Shown piece by piece: positions 26,601-34,980 of a stretch of DNA of 64,000 nt. A program made the position numbers and the translations under genes. How positions within the stretch are numbered: position 1 is the first letter of the stretch; every line of letters begins with the position of its first letter. The notes below the pieces were generated by a model, which was not told the origin of the DNA, did no database searches, and was given only the letters and a program-made list of their open reading frames with translations. Source of the stretch: Syngnathus acus (lineage: Eukaryota > Chordata > Actinopteri > Syngnathiformes > Syngnathidae); assembly GCF_901709675.1 (NCBI RefSeq), contig NC_051088.1, positions 22,023,193-22,087,192 of the forward strand, in the 5' to 3' direction.

Positions 26601-29412
26601 GCAACTACAACAAAATGGTCGACTCAGGTCAGTCACCTCGCCGTCAAAAATATTCATTTGTTCTAGAAAACCGGATTTAAAATTTATTATATTATATTAT
26701 ATTATATTATATATTATTGTATTATTTATTTTTTATTCATTATATATTATATATTTATTTTTATTTTTTATTTAGTTTTTTATTTATTATACAATTAGAA
26801 TTTCAGACCTCCAATGAGGAAAATGGCAATGCTTCCAAAAGATCTGGATTAGCTTCAGCGGGTTGCAGCCATTTGCGAAAATATTCTGTCCTTATATCTC
26901 ACTTCCCAGTTTTCTTCAAGTGTGAAAAAATGCAGAGGTTGATTAGCGTGAACTCCCTCTCCAACAGTCGACCATTGTGAAAAGACGTTGAAGAGTGGCG
27001 GTGTGGAGAATCCTCTGTCAATCATGGACTTGTACCAACACGAGATGTTCCCTCAACTGGAGAAGGACAGCAGGAGGATCAGCCAATACGACCTGTTGCG
27101 TAAAGAAGCGGCCCTCGACGTGCTCGGCGTGAGTACGCTTTTCTTTGGTCGGGAGATTTTCATAGCAAAAGCGGCCTAATTGCTTTCGATCGACTCGCCA
27201 TCTCTTGTCAGGGGGTATTTGCCTACCCTTATTTAACGACGCTCAATGACAAATGAGGACCAGAGAGCGTGAAATGGCCTCCAGCTGCCGCCGCAGGACA
27301 GCCGGGCTACCCTCGACTACCCCGATGCCGGGCCTGACACAAAAATCTATAATCTGAGTCGGGGGGGGGGGGGGGGAGGGGGGAATCTGACTCAACACTT
27401 GTGTACGTTTGAGTTTGCCCACTGAGTTTTATTATTGACCTTTGATGAACTCAAGCGAGATGTCTTCAAATTAAATCAAACTTTACTGCAATTCCATACA
27501 GCAAGGGATGCCGGGGCTCTTTTCAAGCAATCTGCAAAATGTCAAATTCACCAAACGCAGACAATGCAGCCAAGGGAACTGTCTTCTGCAAAAATAATCG
27601 TGAGGACGGGTCACAAAGCATAAAGAGTCAAAACCAGTTCTTGGGAATCCGTGCGGGAATCCATGCAACAGATCATCGGCTTTTATTTACGTTCCCGTCC
27701 GGACGTGCTGCGCACTTGCGAGGCGTCGCCGGCGGCCATACTTTGGGAAAGTTTGGCGGCTGGTGTCAAAAGATCTGCGATTTGAGCCTCTTTAATAGCA
27801 TGCGGCAAAAGACTCGGGAGAGCGACGCAAAGCTCGCCGGCTCCCGTCGGAACCCTCGCGGCCCACGTTGGCCTCCCATTCATCATCCTGACAGCACCTG
27901 ACGCTCCCGCTAACAGCGTCGTCTTTCCCTTTCACTAACATGTCTCCCGCTGTCGTTCTCTCGCTCGTAACGTCTCTCCTCAGTTCGTCTGGCTTTTTTT
28001 GTTTTCATCCGTCCTCCCGTCGGACTCTCACCGACGCTTCTTCCTATTGTTTGCGCCGGGGAGTAAAAAATGCCCGAGGAACAATAGAGTTGAAGAGATT
28101 TCTGGTTGTTTTGGACCAAAGGAATAGACGAGATACATGCGAGCACGGTGAAGCTTATCGCCTTGAGAAATTTGAGAAAGAAAATAGAACATTACAACAT
28201 GGAATGTGAACGATTAAACGATTTCCCGTGTGATTTAAGACCAACAGATTTAAGAGCGCAATACGGTATTCACGTTATATGCGCATCTTATTTAACGCTA
28301 CGATAAATTTCAGTGACCTCATGTATTATGCACAATCTTTGAACACGGGGAAATACTTTTCCGAAGGCCAATTCCTCACTCTGGGCAAAATCCAAATCAG
28401 GCGTCAGTGTTGCTGTGGGATGTTCATGCTTCAGGTTGTTGTTCAAAGCTTTAAGGCAGTTTAAAAAGTCCCATATTTAGAACTGCTCTGGAACATCTCA
28501 TCCACTTGTGCGCTTCAGTCCTTTCATAATTTGTTGTTGTGACCCCAGGCGCCATTTACTGGTCTCTTAAAGTAAAGCACGATTGTTCCGCTGTGCTTTC
28601 CGAAGCACCTGCTAGGATGTCAACAGCCGCTTTGTGTCGACAGCGTGTGACATGAGCAGATTTGACTATTTTATTATTATTTTTATATGATTATATACTA
28701 TTTTTATATATTATTGTTTTTAGTATCTTTTATATTGATATCATTTATTTATGTAATATATATTGTTTTTTTATTTTATATTTATTATCGATTTATTGTA
28801 TCTTATTATTATTATTACCGTATTTTCCGCACTATAAGGCGCACCGGATTATAAGGCGCACCTTCAATGAATGGCCCATTTTAAAACTTTGACCATATAT
28901 AAGATATATACATTTGGCCCGCGGGCCGGACTTTGGACACGCCTGCTGTAGTGGCTCAATATTGGTCCATATATAAGGCGCACCTGATTATAAGGCGCAC
29001 TGTCGACTTTGGAGAAAATTTGAGGTTTTTAGGTGCGCCTTATAGTGCGGAAAATACGCACTATTTATTCTATCTATTTATTATTATTATTATACTATTT
29101 ATTTTATTGTTTGTATCTCCGCAGAAGGAAATTGCGCCGGCAAAGACGGCCGTCTCCCCCAAACAAGCCGGCTCGCTGGACGTCACCTTGGAGTCTCTCA
29201 ACAAGCTCAATCACAGCGGCCCCAGCATCCGAAAGGAGGCCGTGAGCGAGCGCGGGAGGTTCGACGCCTCGCGCGGCGGCACCAAGGCGGACGAGCCGTC
29301 CTCATCCGCTAGCTTGTCCGCCGAGGCGGGCGCCGATCCGGCGGGCTCCCTGAGCGACTCGCTTTATGACAGCTTCTCGTCCTGCACCAGCCGCGTCTCC
29401 AATGACGTGTGA
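820..29412 (+). CDS. nckap5: NCK-associated protein 5, 3' sixteen coding exons (5' end outside window)
   Basis: Large cytoskeletal scaffold; the mammalian family binds NCK SH3 domains, and the NCKAP5L paralogue acts at microtubules and centrosomes. Exons read from GT-AG junctions and phase: 820-953, 8919-9003, 11133-11300, 12740-12808, 14361-14399, 14483-14602, 17786-17890, 18479-18667, 18746-22173, 22563-22671, 23361-23448, 25269-25532, 25856-25977, 26492-26627, 26968-27128, 29125-29412. They sum to 5505 nt, open throughout, giving 1834 residues and a TGA. Family-typical strings include EKLIHELEEER, QREQYERCLDE, SELSLSSACSE, YKDCMNSNEGIYS, ALGMNGAKARSQSFS and MRTLDSGIGTFPLPDSG. The first exon matches roughly residue 70 of the human protein, so upstream exons are missing. 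The paralogue NCKAP5L is related; the neighbouring lypd1 favours NCKAP5. The human gene spans most of a megabase, so this copy is very compact. Exon 8's donor could be 3 nt earlier. Confidence 0.93.
1369..1510 (+). repeat. (AAT/TTA)n trinucleotide-rich microsatellite
   Basis: About 140 bp of imperfect ATT/AAT, AATA and GATA units. The minus-strand ORF across it, full of Y, F and I, is a translation of the repeat. Confidence 0.85.
3581..3712 (+). mobile_element. tRNA-like SINE, teleost type, truncated
   Basis: The block starts with AAGGCAGCACGGTAATGCACC and continues into TTAGCATGTCTGCC and a perfect RNA polymerase III B-box, GGTTCGATTCC, at 3637-3647. A-box-like sequence lies about 30 nt upstream, then the GCATGTTCTCCCCGTGCCTG stretch found in many teleost genome repeats. 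It ends in a degenerate TTTA-rich tail. It is nested in an nckap5 intron. The family name is not assigned because no library search was possible. Confidence 0.7.
3735..3915 (+). repeat. (TTTA)n-rich low-complexity tract
   Basis: Repeated TTTA, TTTAT and ATTC units directly follow the SINE and may represent its expanded tail. Confidence 0.75.
5328..5855 (+). repeat. long (CA)n compound microsatellite
   Basis: More than 500 bp of alternating purine-pyrimidine CA with interspersed GTACAC, CATATA and ACAGAC variants. Open frames on both strands read as alternating H/T or C/V and are artefacts of the repeat. The composition is compatible with Z-DNA formation. Confidence 0.95.
7375..7722 (+). repeat. 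TTTA / TTTC / ATTC tetranucleotide block
   Basis: Consecutive blocks of ATTTT, TTTA, CTTT and finally about ten ATTC units (7677-7717). The open frames here encode only F, I, L, S and Y. Confidence 0.9.
9004..11132 (+). other. nckap5: nckap5 intron containing an interspersed minisatellite
   Basis: Donor GTAAAC at 9004 and acceptor CGCCTCCTCAG ending at 11132. It is dominated by the minisatellite at about 9530-10165. The rest (9010-9500 and 10230-11120) is unique, with a pyrimidine-rich run-up to the acceptor; no gene was seen. Confidence 0.6.
9530..10165 (+). repeat. minisatellite with GCTAGTTAGCTTGATAG core
   Basis: The landmark CCAAGGATGCTAGTTAG starts at about 9670, 9802, 9936, 10023 and 10108, giving units of about 132, 134, 87 and 85 bp. 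Long units include a TTTGTTGTAAC...AACTACAAAAA segment that the two short ones lack. Each unit contains several near-palindromic TAGTTAGCTAACTAG-type stretches. More diverged flanking units occur before 9670 and after 10108. Confidence 0.85.
11301..12739 (+). other. nckap5: nckap5 intron, no gene seen
   Basis: Donor GTAACT and acceptor TCTTTCCAG at 12731-12739. It holds a G-rich run near 11560-11580, an (AATA)n block at 11925-11985 and a poly-A run at 12043. The remaining sequence is unique, with no exon-like frame matching nckap5. Confidence 0.55.
11925..11985 (+). repeat. (AAT/AATA)n microsatellite
   Basis: Short tandem AAT then AATA units, AT-rich on both sides. Confidence 0.8.
12809..14360 (+). 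other. nckap5: nckap5 intron
   Basis: Donor GTGAGT and acceptor CCCTTTCAAG at 14351-14360. It contains the CA block and, just after it at about 13660-13705, a relic ending TAGTTTGGACACC that belongs to a dispersed family seen elsewhere in the window. The stretch 13710-14350 is unique, with no coding signal. Confidence 0.55.
12998..13592 (+). repeat. (CA)n compound microsatellite with internal segmental duplication
   Basis: Almost 600 bp of CA-based repeat. A non-random segment (CGCACACACAATACTACACCC through GACACTCACATTGAAAC) appears at about 13081 and again about 219 bp later at 13300. A second one (CACTCATAAACACAC through CATTCTCTCTCTCACGC) appears at 13231 and 13507. The spacing differs because the internal CA run grew. 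Confidence 0.92.
15645..15707. mobile_element. short MITE relic with CTCATTCATTGCCA inverted termini
   Basis: CTCATTCATTGCCA at the left is matched by TGGCACTGAATGAG at the right; the 63-bp unit has the form of a very common teleost non-autonomous element whose centre holds GACGTC. It is heavily decayed and I do not assign a superfamily. Confidence 0.55.
15722..15825 (+). repeat. (CTT)n polypyrimidine tract
   Basis: About 100 bp of imperfect CTT/TTC units on this strand; could form triplex or act as a spurious polypyrimidine tract. Confidence 0.7.
17220..17405 (+). repeat. AT-rich tandem repeat with ATGT cores
   Basis: The block GTATGTATGTACGTATATATTAAAAATT recurs at about 17293 and 17342, with a third partial copy near 17389, in TA/TAAA-rich sequence. 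Confidence 0.75.
18240..18340 (+). repeat. (ATTAT)n pentanucleotide microsatellite
   Basis: TTTTA units followed by about eleven ATTAT units just upstream of the acceptor of nckap5 exon 18479. Confidence 0.85.
18668..18745 (+). other. nckap5: 78-nt stop-free mini-intron of nckap5
   Basis: GTAACA donor (or GTGGTA three bases earlier) and acceptor CCCTCCCTCAG. The length is a multiple of three and the frame stays open across it, so retention would add 26 residues between TWNDGPSSCGKV and HSSLTWEKR. It is called an intron because orthologues pass directly from the TW-DG segment to the W-D/E-KR segment and the added residues have no family match. Confidence 0.7.
18746..22173 (+). CDS. nckap5: nckap5 giant central exon (disordered scaffold region)
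   Basis: A single 3428-nt exon encodes about 1143 residues rich in Ser, Pro and Lys, as in NCKAP5 orthologues where one exon carries most of the protein. It has proline-rich stretches able to bind SH3 domains (SPSPPPPPGRT near partial-protein residue 806, EKTPPPPITK near 735). SKLP occurs three times (DNA about 19928, 20107 and 21883); it resembles the SxIP EB1-binding motif, but that role is inference. The block TIEEKVMMGIEENLQ...ANWFGFRKSKLPA near its end is strongly family-like, and a very Lys-rich segment follows. The acceptor is CCCTCAG at 18739-18745 and the donor is GTGCGT at 22174; the exon ends in phase 2 and continues into 22563. Ordinary GC-balanced coding composition separates it from the AT-rich introns. 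Confidence 0.93.
22563..29412 (+). CDS. nckap5: nckap5 C-terminal exon block (seven exons) and stop
   Basis: Exons 22563-22671, 23361-23448, 25269-25532, 25856-25977, 26492-26627, 26968-27128 and 29125-29412. The 25269 exon carries CQMRTLDSGIGTFPLPDSG, a signature of the family; the 26492 exon carries CTYSGTSSGSDTETE, comparable to the human CTYSASGGSNSDSD tail. The two last exons add SIMDLYQHEMFPQLEKDSRR, QYDLLRKEAALDVLG and a terminal SLSDSLYDSFSSCTSRVSNDV-type ending. From memory, the usual human NCKAP5 sequence stops near the CTYS exon, so these exons may be an isoform or an ancestral ending shared with NCKAP5L; I cannot verify this. All phases join without a stop. TGA is at 29410-29412. 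Confidence 0.88.
23071..23394 (+). repeat. 161-bp tandem duplication spanning an nckap5 acceptor and exon start
   Basis: Copy 1 (about 23071-23229) and copy 2 (about 23232-23390) share CCCCTTGTGACTC, TTTTCACCTCG, GACTAGCTAGCATCT and CCTAATGAGT-AGAAGCTCAACTT at a constant offset of 161. Copy 2 contains the functional acceptor TTCACAG and the exon from 23361. Copy 1 carries a decayed version (TTTAATTTAG, then ACTGTCCTAATGAGTGAG from 23200) that soon runs into a stop. Confidence 0.9.
23200..23230 (+). pseudogene. nckap5: duplicated 5' fragment of nckap5 exon 11
   Basis: Reads T-V-L-M-S-E-K-L-N-L, against T-L-L-M-S-Q-K-L-N-L in the true exon at 23361. Continuing the frame gives TPL and then TGA, and no donor is seen, so it cannot replace the functional exon. 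An AG preceded by a T-rich run remains upstream. Confidence 0.8.
23449..25268 (+). other. nckap5: nckap5 intron
   Basis: Donor GTAAGT and acceptor GTCACTTCAG. Apart from the MITE it is unique sequence. The open frames near 23840-24180 do not resemble a known protein and lie in intron. Confidence 0.55.
24231..24623. mobile_element. MITE with ACCGTATTTTCCGG termini, copy 1
   Basis: It begins ACCGTATTTTCCGG and ends GGTGCGCCTTATAGTCCGGAAAATACGGT, an inverted-repeat pair, with internal copies of CCTTATAGTCCG and AAGGCGCACC. No transposase is inside the 393 bp. It lies in the nckap5 intron 23449-25268. The motif is widespread in vertebrate genomes; the superfamily was not resolved here. Confidence 0.8.
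25547..25795 (+). repeat. TTC- and TTA-rich microsatellite with possible retroelement tail
   Basis: (TTC)n up to 25643, then AATTCAAGATTCAAGAGTTTTT, which resembles the 3' tail of teleost retroelements, then (ATT)n. It fills most of the intron 25533-25855. Confidence 0.7.
26241..26412. mobile_element. foldback/MITE element
   Basis: The left arm (26241-26298: CTTCAAAT, GCTTCATGAA, CAGTTGTA, CCTCTAGATGGCACTGTT) is the inverse of the right arm (26352-26412: AACAGTGCCCTCTAGAGG, TACAACTG, TTCATGAAGC, ATTTGAAG). The loop is about 53 bp. It lies in the nckap5 intron 25978-26491. Confidence 0.8.
26675..26795 (+). repeat. (ATTAT)n / TA-rich microsatellite
   Basis: About 120 bp of ATTAT and TTTA units in the intron before exon 26968. 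Confidence 0.8.
27129..29124 (+). other. nckap5: last nckap5 intron
   Basis: Donor GTGAGT at 27129 and acceptor TATCTCCGCAG ending 29124. It holds a poly-G run (27361-27383), unique sequence with no recognised exon (27400-28650), an ATT-rich tract (28660-28816) and a MITE. Confidence 0.55.
28817..29058. mobile_element. MITE with ACCGTATTTTCCGC termini, copy 2
   Basis: It begins ACCGTATTTTCCGCACTATAAGG and ends GGTGCGCCTTATAGTGCGGAAAATACG, a near-perfect inverted pair shared with the 24231 element. Within it lies GGCCCGCGGGCCGGACTTTGG, part of another dispersed repeat, so it may be nested. It ends about 66 bp before the last nckap5 exon. Confidence 0.82.
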
Positions 29413-30700
29413 GCCATTTTTTTTTTTTTCCCGTGATTATTTGGGTATCCAACAGCGTCGATTGACTGACCGCTGCGAGTGTTCCTGCGGCGGGGGCAAA
29501 GAATCAATTTTGATTGGAGTGACTGCAGTCTTGCACCTCACCTGTTGATGAAGAACCCAACAAAAAAAAAGCACTTAGAGGCGGAAAGCTCAAAGCGTCA
29601 GCTTGATGGTAGCAAAACACGACTCAATGCAATTTCTGGTGTCCTTTTAGGTTTACACTGTTTTTTTTTTTTTCTTTTTGGGCCGAGTCAAGTCGGTCGC
29701 TTTGCCGGCAGTTGCTTTGGACATTCCAGGAAATTGAATCTGCTGCTACATGCACCTAGCTCAGTTTTTAATTTTATGACTTCTTCCACTATCAAAGAGC
29801 GGACACTTTGACTTCCTTAATGTCTCTTCCAACATATTTTTATTTTTTTAAATCTCATTTCTAATTTTGACTCACTTAACTTCTCTTTAGTGCAGATTAA
29901 CAGACTGTTGGTAGCTCAGGGAACAAAGCGAACTCAAATCAATTGTAGCGTCAGGAAGATGTCGACTTGCATACAAACGCCGCCAAGAAGTTTTCTCGGT
30001 CTCTACGATGCAAAGTCCGTCTCGTGTGTGTGCGTGCGTGTGGTTTTCCGAAGCAAACCCGAACCAAACCTCACCTCTTAGACGTATGATTATTTTGTAA
30101 GTAAAAGTGATATAAGTTAATATCAGAAGGGGCATTGCTAATTCATATATGCAAATATGCACAGAAAAAAAAAATACACCTGTACATTCTTTTTGCCAAT
30201 CTTTTAAATGAGCTTTTGAAAATAGCTTGTAACTTTTCTTATTGAATTCTTTTGGGGTTCTTGTTTGAATAGAAATCTTTATTTTGATCCCAAAAAAATA
30301 AAAAAAAGAGCTAAAATATTTTATTTTAAAAGACATATATAGGTAATATTATGCCAAATTCCTTTCTGGAACTTGACCAGCTGGTGCTAATCAACACAGC
30401 AGACTTGCGTGTTGCAATTTTCCTTCTTTTTTTTTAATAAAACTGTTGAAAATGTGCGAGTGCGGAGAGCTTGTGTATTTTTCTAGGTGTCGCGTATTTA
30501 TACCCATGGTTTTTGTACTATCGGACTGTAGTGTGATTCACCTCTATCCTTAAATGTTCCCTTGGAAATGGTTACCGGCAGTGTTACTTTGGTAAATCCA
30601 ATTAATTGCTCTAATTATTCCTGTGTGCAATCTTGTCTGTTACACTAATGCTCTATTTTATGTAACTATTTCCTAAATAAATATGACCAATATTTTCTGT
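29413..30700 (+). other. nckap5: nckap5 3'UTR with poly(A) signals
   Basis: No coding potential after the TGA. The stretch is AT-rich with a poly-T run at 29420 and another near 29662. AATAAA hexamers lie at 30436-30441 and 30676-30681; the second, in CCTAAATAAATATG, is the likely main cleavage signal because the composition changes afterwards. UTR extent is inferred from these signals only. Confidence 0.55.
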
Positions 30701-31207
30701 CGAAGCCGAGCGTGTATGTTTGTCTGTCCCATTGTCCGTACTCAGTCTTCCAGGAAAGAAAACGAAAAAAAACCTCAAGGGGCCACCACGCCTGTAATCA
30801 CTTTTCTTCTAACAATCCGTCAACAGGAGACAGTTTGCACCACGAGTGCGGAGGGATTTCCAAGTAAGCGGTCCCACGGTGCTTCATTACGCAGCTTGAC
30901 TGAATGCACTTAGTTAAACTCCATCATGGTGATTGTGCGGCATAATCTGCCTAATATGCTGCATTAATCTGGCGCTGTAACAGAATGATCATGTGCGACG
31001 CTTGCTTTAGTCACCACACAAGATCATCGATTTTTTTTTTTATACCACTACCATATCGGACTGCAGAGACCTACATGAGTGTGATGACACTAAATTCGCC
31101 GGTGACCAATTCACACCTGCAGTGTGGAGGAAATGGGAAGTCTCATGCACCCATGGATGTGGGTGTCACACCCCCCTCCCTTTGGTTGCAAGGTTAGATT
31201 TAGTATA

Positions 31208-31564
31208 CATATGTTCCAGGCTGCTAAAAAAAAAAAAGTGGAACCCAAATGGCCCCAGAGCCCGAGTTTGGACACCTCTGCGCCAAACTTTAAATGCTGC
31301 GAAATTGAGAAAAGTTTTGGAAAAATCGTACGTCATTTCAATATTGAAAATCATAAGAAATGCTCAAAAGTGATCGTGCACGAGGAGCATATGTTCTAGG
31401 CTGCTAAAAAAAAAAAAAAAAAAGTGGAACCCAAATGGCCCCAGAGCCCTAGTTTGGACACCTCTGCGCCAAACTTTAAATGCTGCGAAATTGAGAAAAG
31501 TTTTGGAAAAATCGCACGTCATTTCAAAATTGAAAATCATAGGAAATGCTAAAAAGTGATCGTG
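31208..31564 (+). repeat. 180-bp tandem duplication upstream of lypd1
   Basis: Copy 1 starts CATATGTTCCAGGCTGCT at 31208 and copy 2 CATATGTTCTAGGCTGCT at 31388. Each continues with a poly-A run, GTGGAACCCAAATGGCCCC, TTTGGACACCTCTGCGCC and GAAAAGTTTTGGAAAAATCG. The copies differ by few substitutions and by poly-A length. The duplication ends less than 20 bp before the promoter-like CACGTG site. Confidence 0.92.
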
Positions 31565-31574
31565 AGTGCTTCGA

Positions 31575-31752
31575 TTCGTCACGTGGTCCTCTATAAGGGT
31601 CCGGCGCTCATCGCGCGCGTGCAGTGGTGGCCACGACGAGCGCGGAGGATGCTGACGAGCGCGAGCGATTGTGCGCTTCATCCGTGGCGCTTCATCCTGC
31701 TCTTGTTTGTATTCTGAGCAACTTTCTCCGGTCGGATGCCCTCCCGGGAGAC
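31575..31752 (+). promoter_or_regulatory. lypd1: lypd1 promoter / 5'UTR
   Basis: CACGTG E-box at 31580-31585, a TATAAG sequence at 31592-31597, then a CpG-rich stretch with repeated GAGCGCG up to the ATG. The arrangement fits a core promoter, but the transcription start is inferred. An out-of-frame ATG at 31737 precedes the chosen start. Confidence 0.5.
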
Positions 31753-34378
31753 ATGCGTCTGCTCGTTTTGGCGACTCTTCTTGGAGTCTTGGTTCACGCA
31801 GGTACGTGCCGACAATCCCCTTTTCGCGAAAAACCACACGGGCATGCGTCTTTAATATTTAAATATAACCTTCATCATAACCTTACTTAAATGTTGTCAC
31901 ATTTCAAGATCGAGTGTGATTATGAGGAAACTTTAACGCAGCTGCGTCTATTTTTTGGGGGGTATGACTTGGTGCCATGCAACCGGAGCATTACGCACGA
32001 TGACTTTTCAAAACGGAAGCATTTATTTGATTTTATTCATATATGCAGTCAGAATAATAAGATGCTACGCTGTTAATTATATTTTCCGTCTTTCTGCCTT
32101 AAATCCAAGGAACTCCATTGACTTTTCTTATCGGTCTGAATTCCCCATTGAGACTAATCGAATGCTATTTGTTCATGCTGATAAACTGCATTTCACTTCG
32201 CGGCATGACAGAAACCCTCTGAAATAATAAGAATCCGCTTGCGACCACAATCTGATTCCAACTGACTGATGGAGCCACTCACTTCCTTTTTTTTTTTTTT
32301 TTTTTTTGTGCTTGCTTGTGTTTATCAGTGGCAAACTTGGCAGATTAATGGAGTCCACCTTTTCCATAATTACTCCAATGAGCATATATGCCGTGTTTGG
32401 CTTGATTGATGCTGCTTCAATGATTGCTTCAACTAATTTGAGTTGACTCTCAGGCTTCACTGATGTTTGTTATGCATTGCACACAATCGTGTTGTCCGCG
32501 GGTGCTTTGGCCACTCTGTAGTTTGTGGCAAAACAAACACTCAAGCTTCGATGGAGATGTTAGCAGACAAACACACGTCGTGGCTTTAAAAGTGGCCCGT
32601 AAAATATTTTCTCTTGGAGAGGTGAGGCGGTGGCACTTGCACTTCCCTGGAGGCAGTGCATCACGCCGCTTTTTGTTTGCATTGTAAATGAAACTTTACC
32701 GACCTCTAAGAAAGTCGCTTGTTAAAAAAAAAAAAAAATACCACTGATGTAATTTTTACGGCCTCGCCTCACTTCATTATGTGCTTGGCAAAAAAATCCT
32801 CAGCCGCCCTCCAGCTCGAGGTGATGTCAAGCTAGCAGTGCAGCGGAGGGAAGACTCCATTAGTTTTGTTTGGACATGAAGCCATACCTTATGTTTGGCC
32901 TTTGTGGACTTTGAAAACTGAGTGAGGGCATTTGAGTGTGAAAAAAGGAGGCAGACATTGTGTTGAAATATGAGCGAGGTGCAAGGATGGCGCAAAACCG
33001 CGGCGGTGTCTTGTCAGAAATCTCTGCTGCCCCAATTAAACCTCACCAACATTTTATTGCATATTCTAAAATAGAATTATATATTATTGTCTCTACTCTC
33101 TCGACCATTACACCGGAAACAAAAACAATCCCACAGTCGTTCGTGGCAAGGTTGCAATAAATGAGTAGCATGGATGACACAATACATCAGATTTGCACCG
33201 TTCCTTGTCTTTTGCAACCTTGGCAGGTTGTTGCCAGGGATTTAGGCTCCATGAAAATATCACTTCACCCACTTGATGGGGGTGAATGGAAAATACAAGT
33301 TTTTTTTATAGGGCCCATAAAGACACCGTAACTTTCGACACATCTGCACCACTACTCATTATTAGGAGCAGAATCTTGCAATTTCTTTATGCAGAGCCAC
33401 ACCAAAATATACTCCATCATAAAAAAAAAAAAATGTCCATGCCCCAGTCATGAAAACCAAAGCTCCTCCGTGTCTTTGCAGGAGACACTCTTCAGATCCA
33501 GTGTTACCAGTGTGAGGAGATGAAGCACAACGACTGCTCAACGCCCGAGTACGTCGTCAACTGCACCGTCAACGTGCAGGACATGTGCCAGAAGGAAGTG
33601 CTGGTCAAACCCGACGGTGAGCGAGCGACAGCTCAACACCGAGTGACAGAGGCCGAAGTGTTGCGGCTAGCTTTCGCGAGTGGCCGATGCAAAATTCAAA
33701 TTGCAGGTGAATGGACAATCAAAATTGCCACGTCGCAACAAAATTGATTATTCCGATTATCAATTGAGGGTCGTTCAGCTGCCAATACAGTATAAGTTAA
33801 CTATATAATTTCATGCAAGCAAACACTGGCGAAGCTAGAGGGGGGGCCGCGGGGGCACGGCCCCCTTAAAATATATATCAGGTGCCAGACCAGATAACTG
33901 ACTTTTGAGTATTTTTTTCCCCCCCCTCCATACTTTTTTCTCCACCCGTCCCCCAGGAACATGTAATGAATCCGAAGTTTTGGGGCGTTTGTTTTGCGGA
34001 CCCGCTCCTCTTTTCCAGTCACTTTGCTCTCCAGGGTGACGATAGTGATAAATAAACGTCAGCCTTGCCACGATGCAGCAGATTAAATCTGAAGCCTGGT
34101 CCGACTCCAGAGGGAGTAAGTGAATAATTCAACTTGTCCCTCTCCTCGCAGGCATTCATTATCGGAAGTCATGCGCATCGTCCGCGGCGTGCCTCATCGC
34201 CTCCTCGGGCTACCAGCAGTTCTGCACCGGGAGGCTGAACTCGGTCTGCATTTCCTGCTGCAACACGGCACTCTGCAACGGGCCCAAGAGGAAGCGGGCC
34301 GCTCCCTCCATGGCGACGCCTAAGCCGCAGATGAGCATCGGCCTCGCTCTCCTTCTCCCGCTTCTTTCTCTCGTTTGA
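31753..34378 (+). CDS. lypd1: LY6/PLAUR domain-containing protein 1 (Lynx2-like)
   Basis: Small GPI-anchored neuronal protein; the family modulates nicotinic acetylcholine receptors at the cell surface. Exons 31753-31801, 33482-33616 and 34152-34378 join in phase to 411 nt, 136 residues. Residues 1-16 (MRLLVLATLLGVLVHA) form a signal peptide. The mature part starts LQIQCYQCEE and has twelve cysteines ending in the Ly6 hallmark SCCNTALCN. VNCTVNVQDMCQKEV and RKSCASSAACLIAS are nearly identical to the mammalian protein. NCT is a potential N-glycosylation site. The C-terminus (MSIGLALLLPLLSLV) is a hydrophobic GPI-attachment signal, preceded by basic KRKR. Exon boundaries follow the usual Ly6 three-exon plan. 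It lies about 1.1 kb downstream of the nckap5 poly(A) signal in the same orientation, as in mammals. Confidence 0.95.
31802..33481 (+). other. lypd1: lypd1 intron 1
   Basis: Donor GTACGT and acceptor TGTCTTTGCAG. It contains poly-T and poly-A runs (32287, 32722, 33420) and unique sequence; no other gene was recognised. Confidence 0.6.
33617..34151 (+). other. lypd1: lypd1 intron 2 with G-rich repeat
   Basis: Donor GTGAGC and acceptor TCCTCGCAG. At 33829-33866 the sequence GCGAAGCTAGAGGGGGGGCC is followed by GGCACGGCCCCC, a short G/C inverted repeat that looks like part of a dispersed element. Confidence 0.5.
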
Positions 34379-34980
34379 TTTGAGCCACGGGATGGTTGTC
34401 ATCAAAGCTCGTTGCCGCATAAATCCAAAAAGTACATTTAAGGGAAATTCTGAACCCTTGCCACTTGGAAGCTCAGTGGACACGCCTTTTTGATCATCTT
34501 GGATTCTTTCTTTCTTTTTGGTGCGCCAAAATATGAGATGGACTTTTGCTTCTGTCATGGCTGCTATTCTACGAACTGTCTTGCCATCTGTGTCGGTGTA
34601 GTTGACAAGGAAATGCGTACTGCTGATTTTTTTTGTGCCTAAAAAATGCACTGATATATTATTTAGGTTAACATCTGAAGAGCACAAAGTGAAAAATGAG
34701 TGAAGGCAACACAAGGACCATAAGCACAATTTAATTCTCACCCGAGAGCTGCTTCGAGTTGTAATTCATGTTTAGAATTAGATCAATTAGCTAGATTACA
34801 TCCAATTGTCATGATTTTACGACCCTTTCATGCTTGCATGGGATTCTTTCCTCAGTATGCATAATAGTCTTTATTTGGTTCTATGCTTTACTGTTAAAGA
34901 TATTGTTGTTTTGTTTGGTCTTTTGTGAAGAGTACAACTATTCTTCAGATCAATAAATGTTGTGTTGACAGAGCAGGAGT
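34379..34980 (+). other. lypd1: lypd1 3'UTR
   Basis: Non-coding sequence after TGA. AATAAA at 34952-34957, in CAGATCAATAAATGTTGTG, is the likely poly(A) signal. The longest minus-strand frame here (about 190 codons) overlaps the last lypd1 exon and is not coding. Confidence 0.55.

Noticed and set aside
34169-34741. Minus-strand 190-codon frame over the lypd1 3' end
   Set aside because: Shadow of the lypd1 last exon and its 3'UTR; no family similarity.
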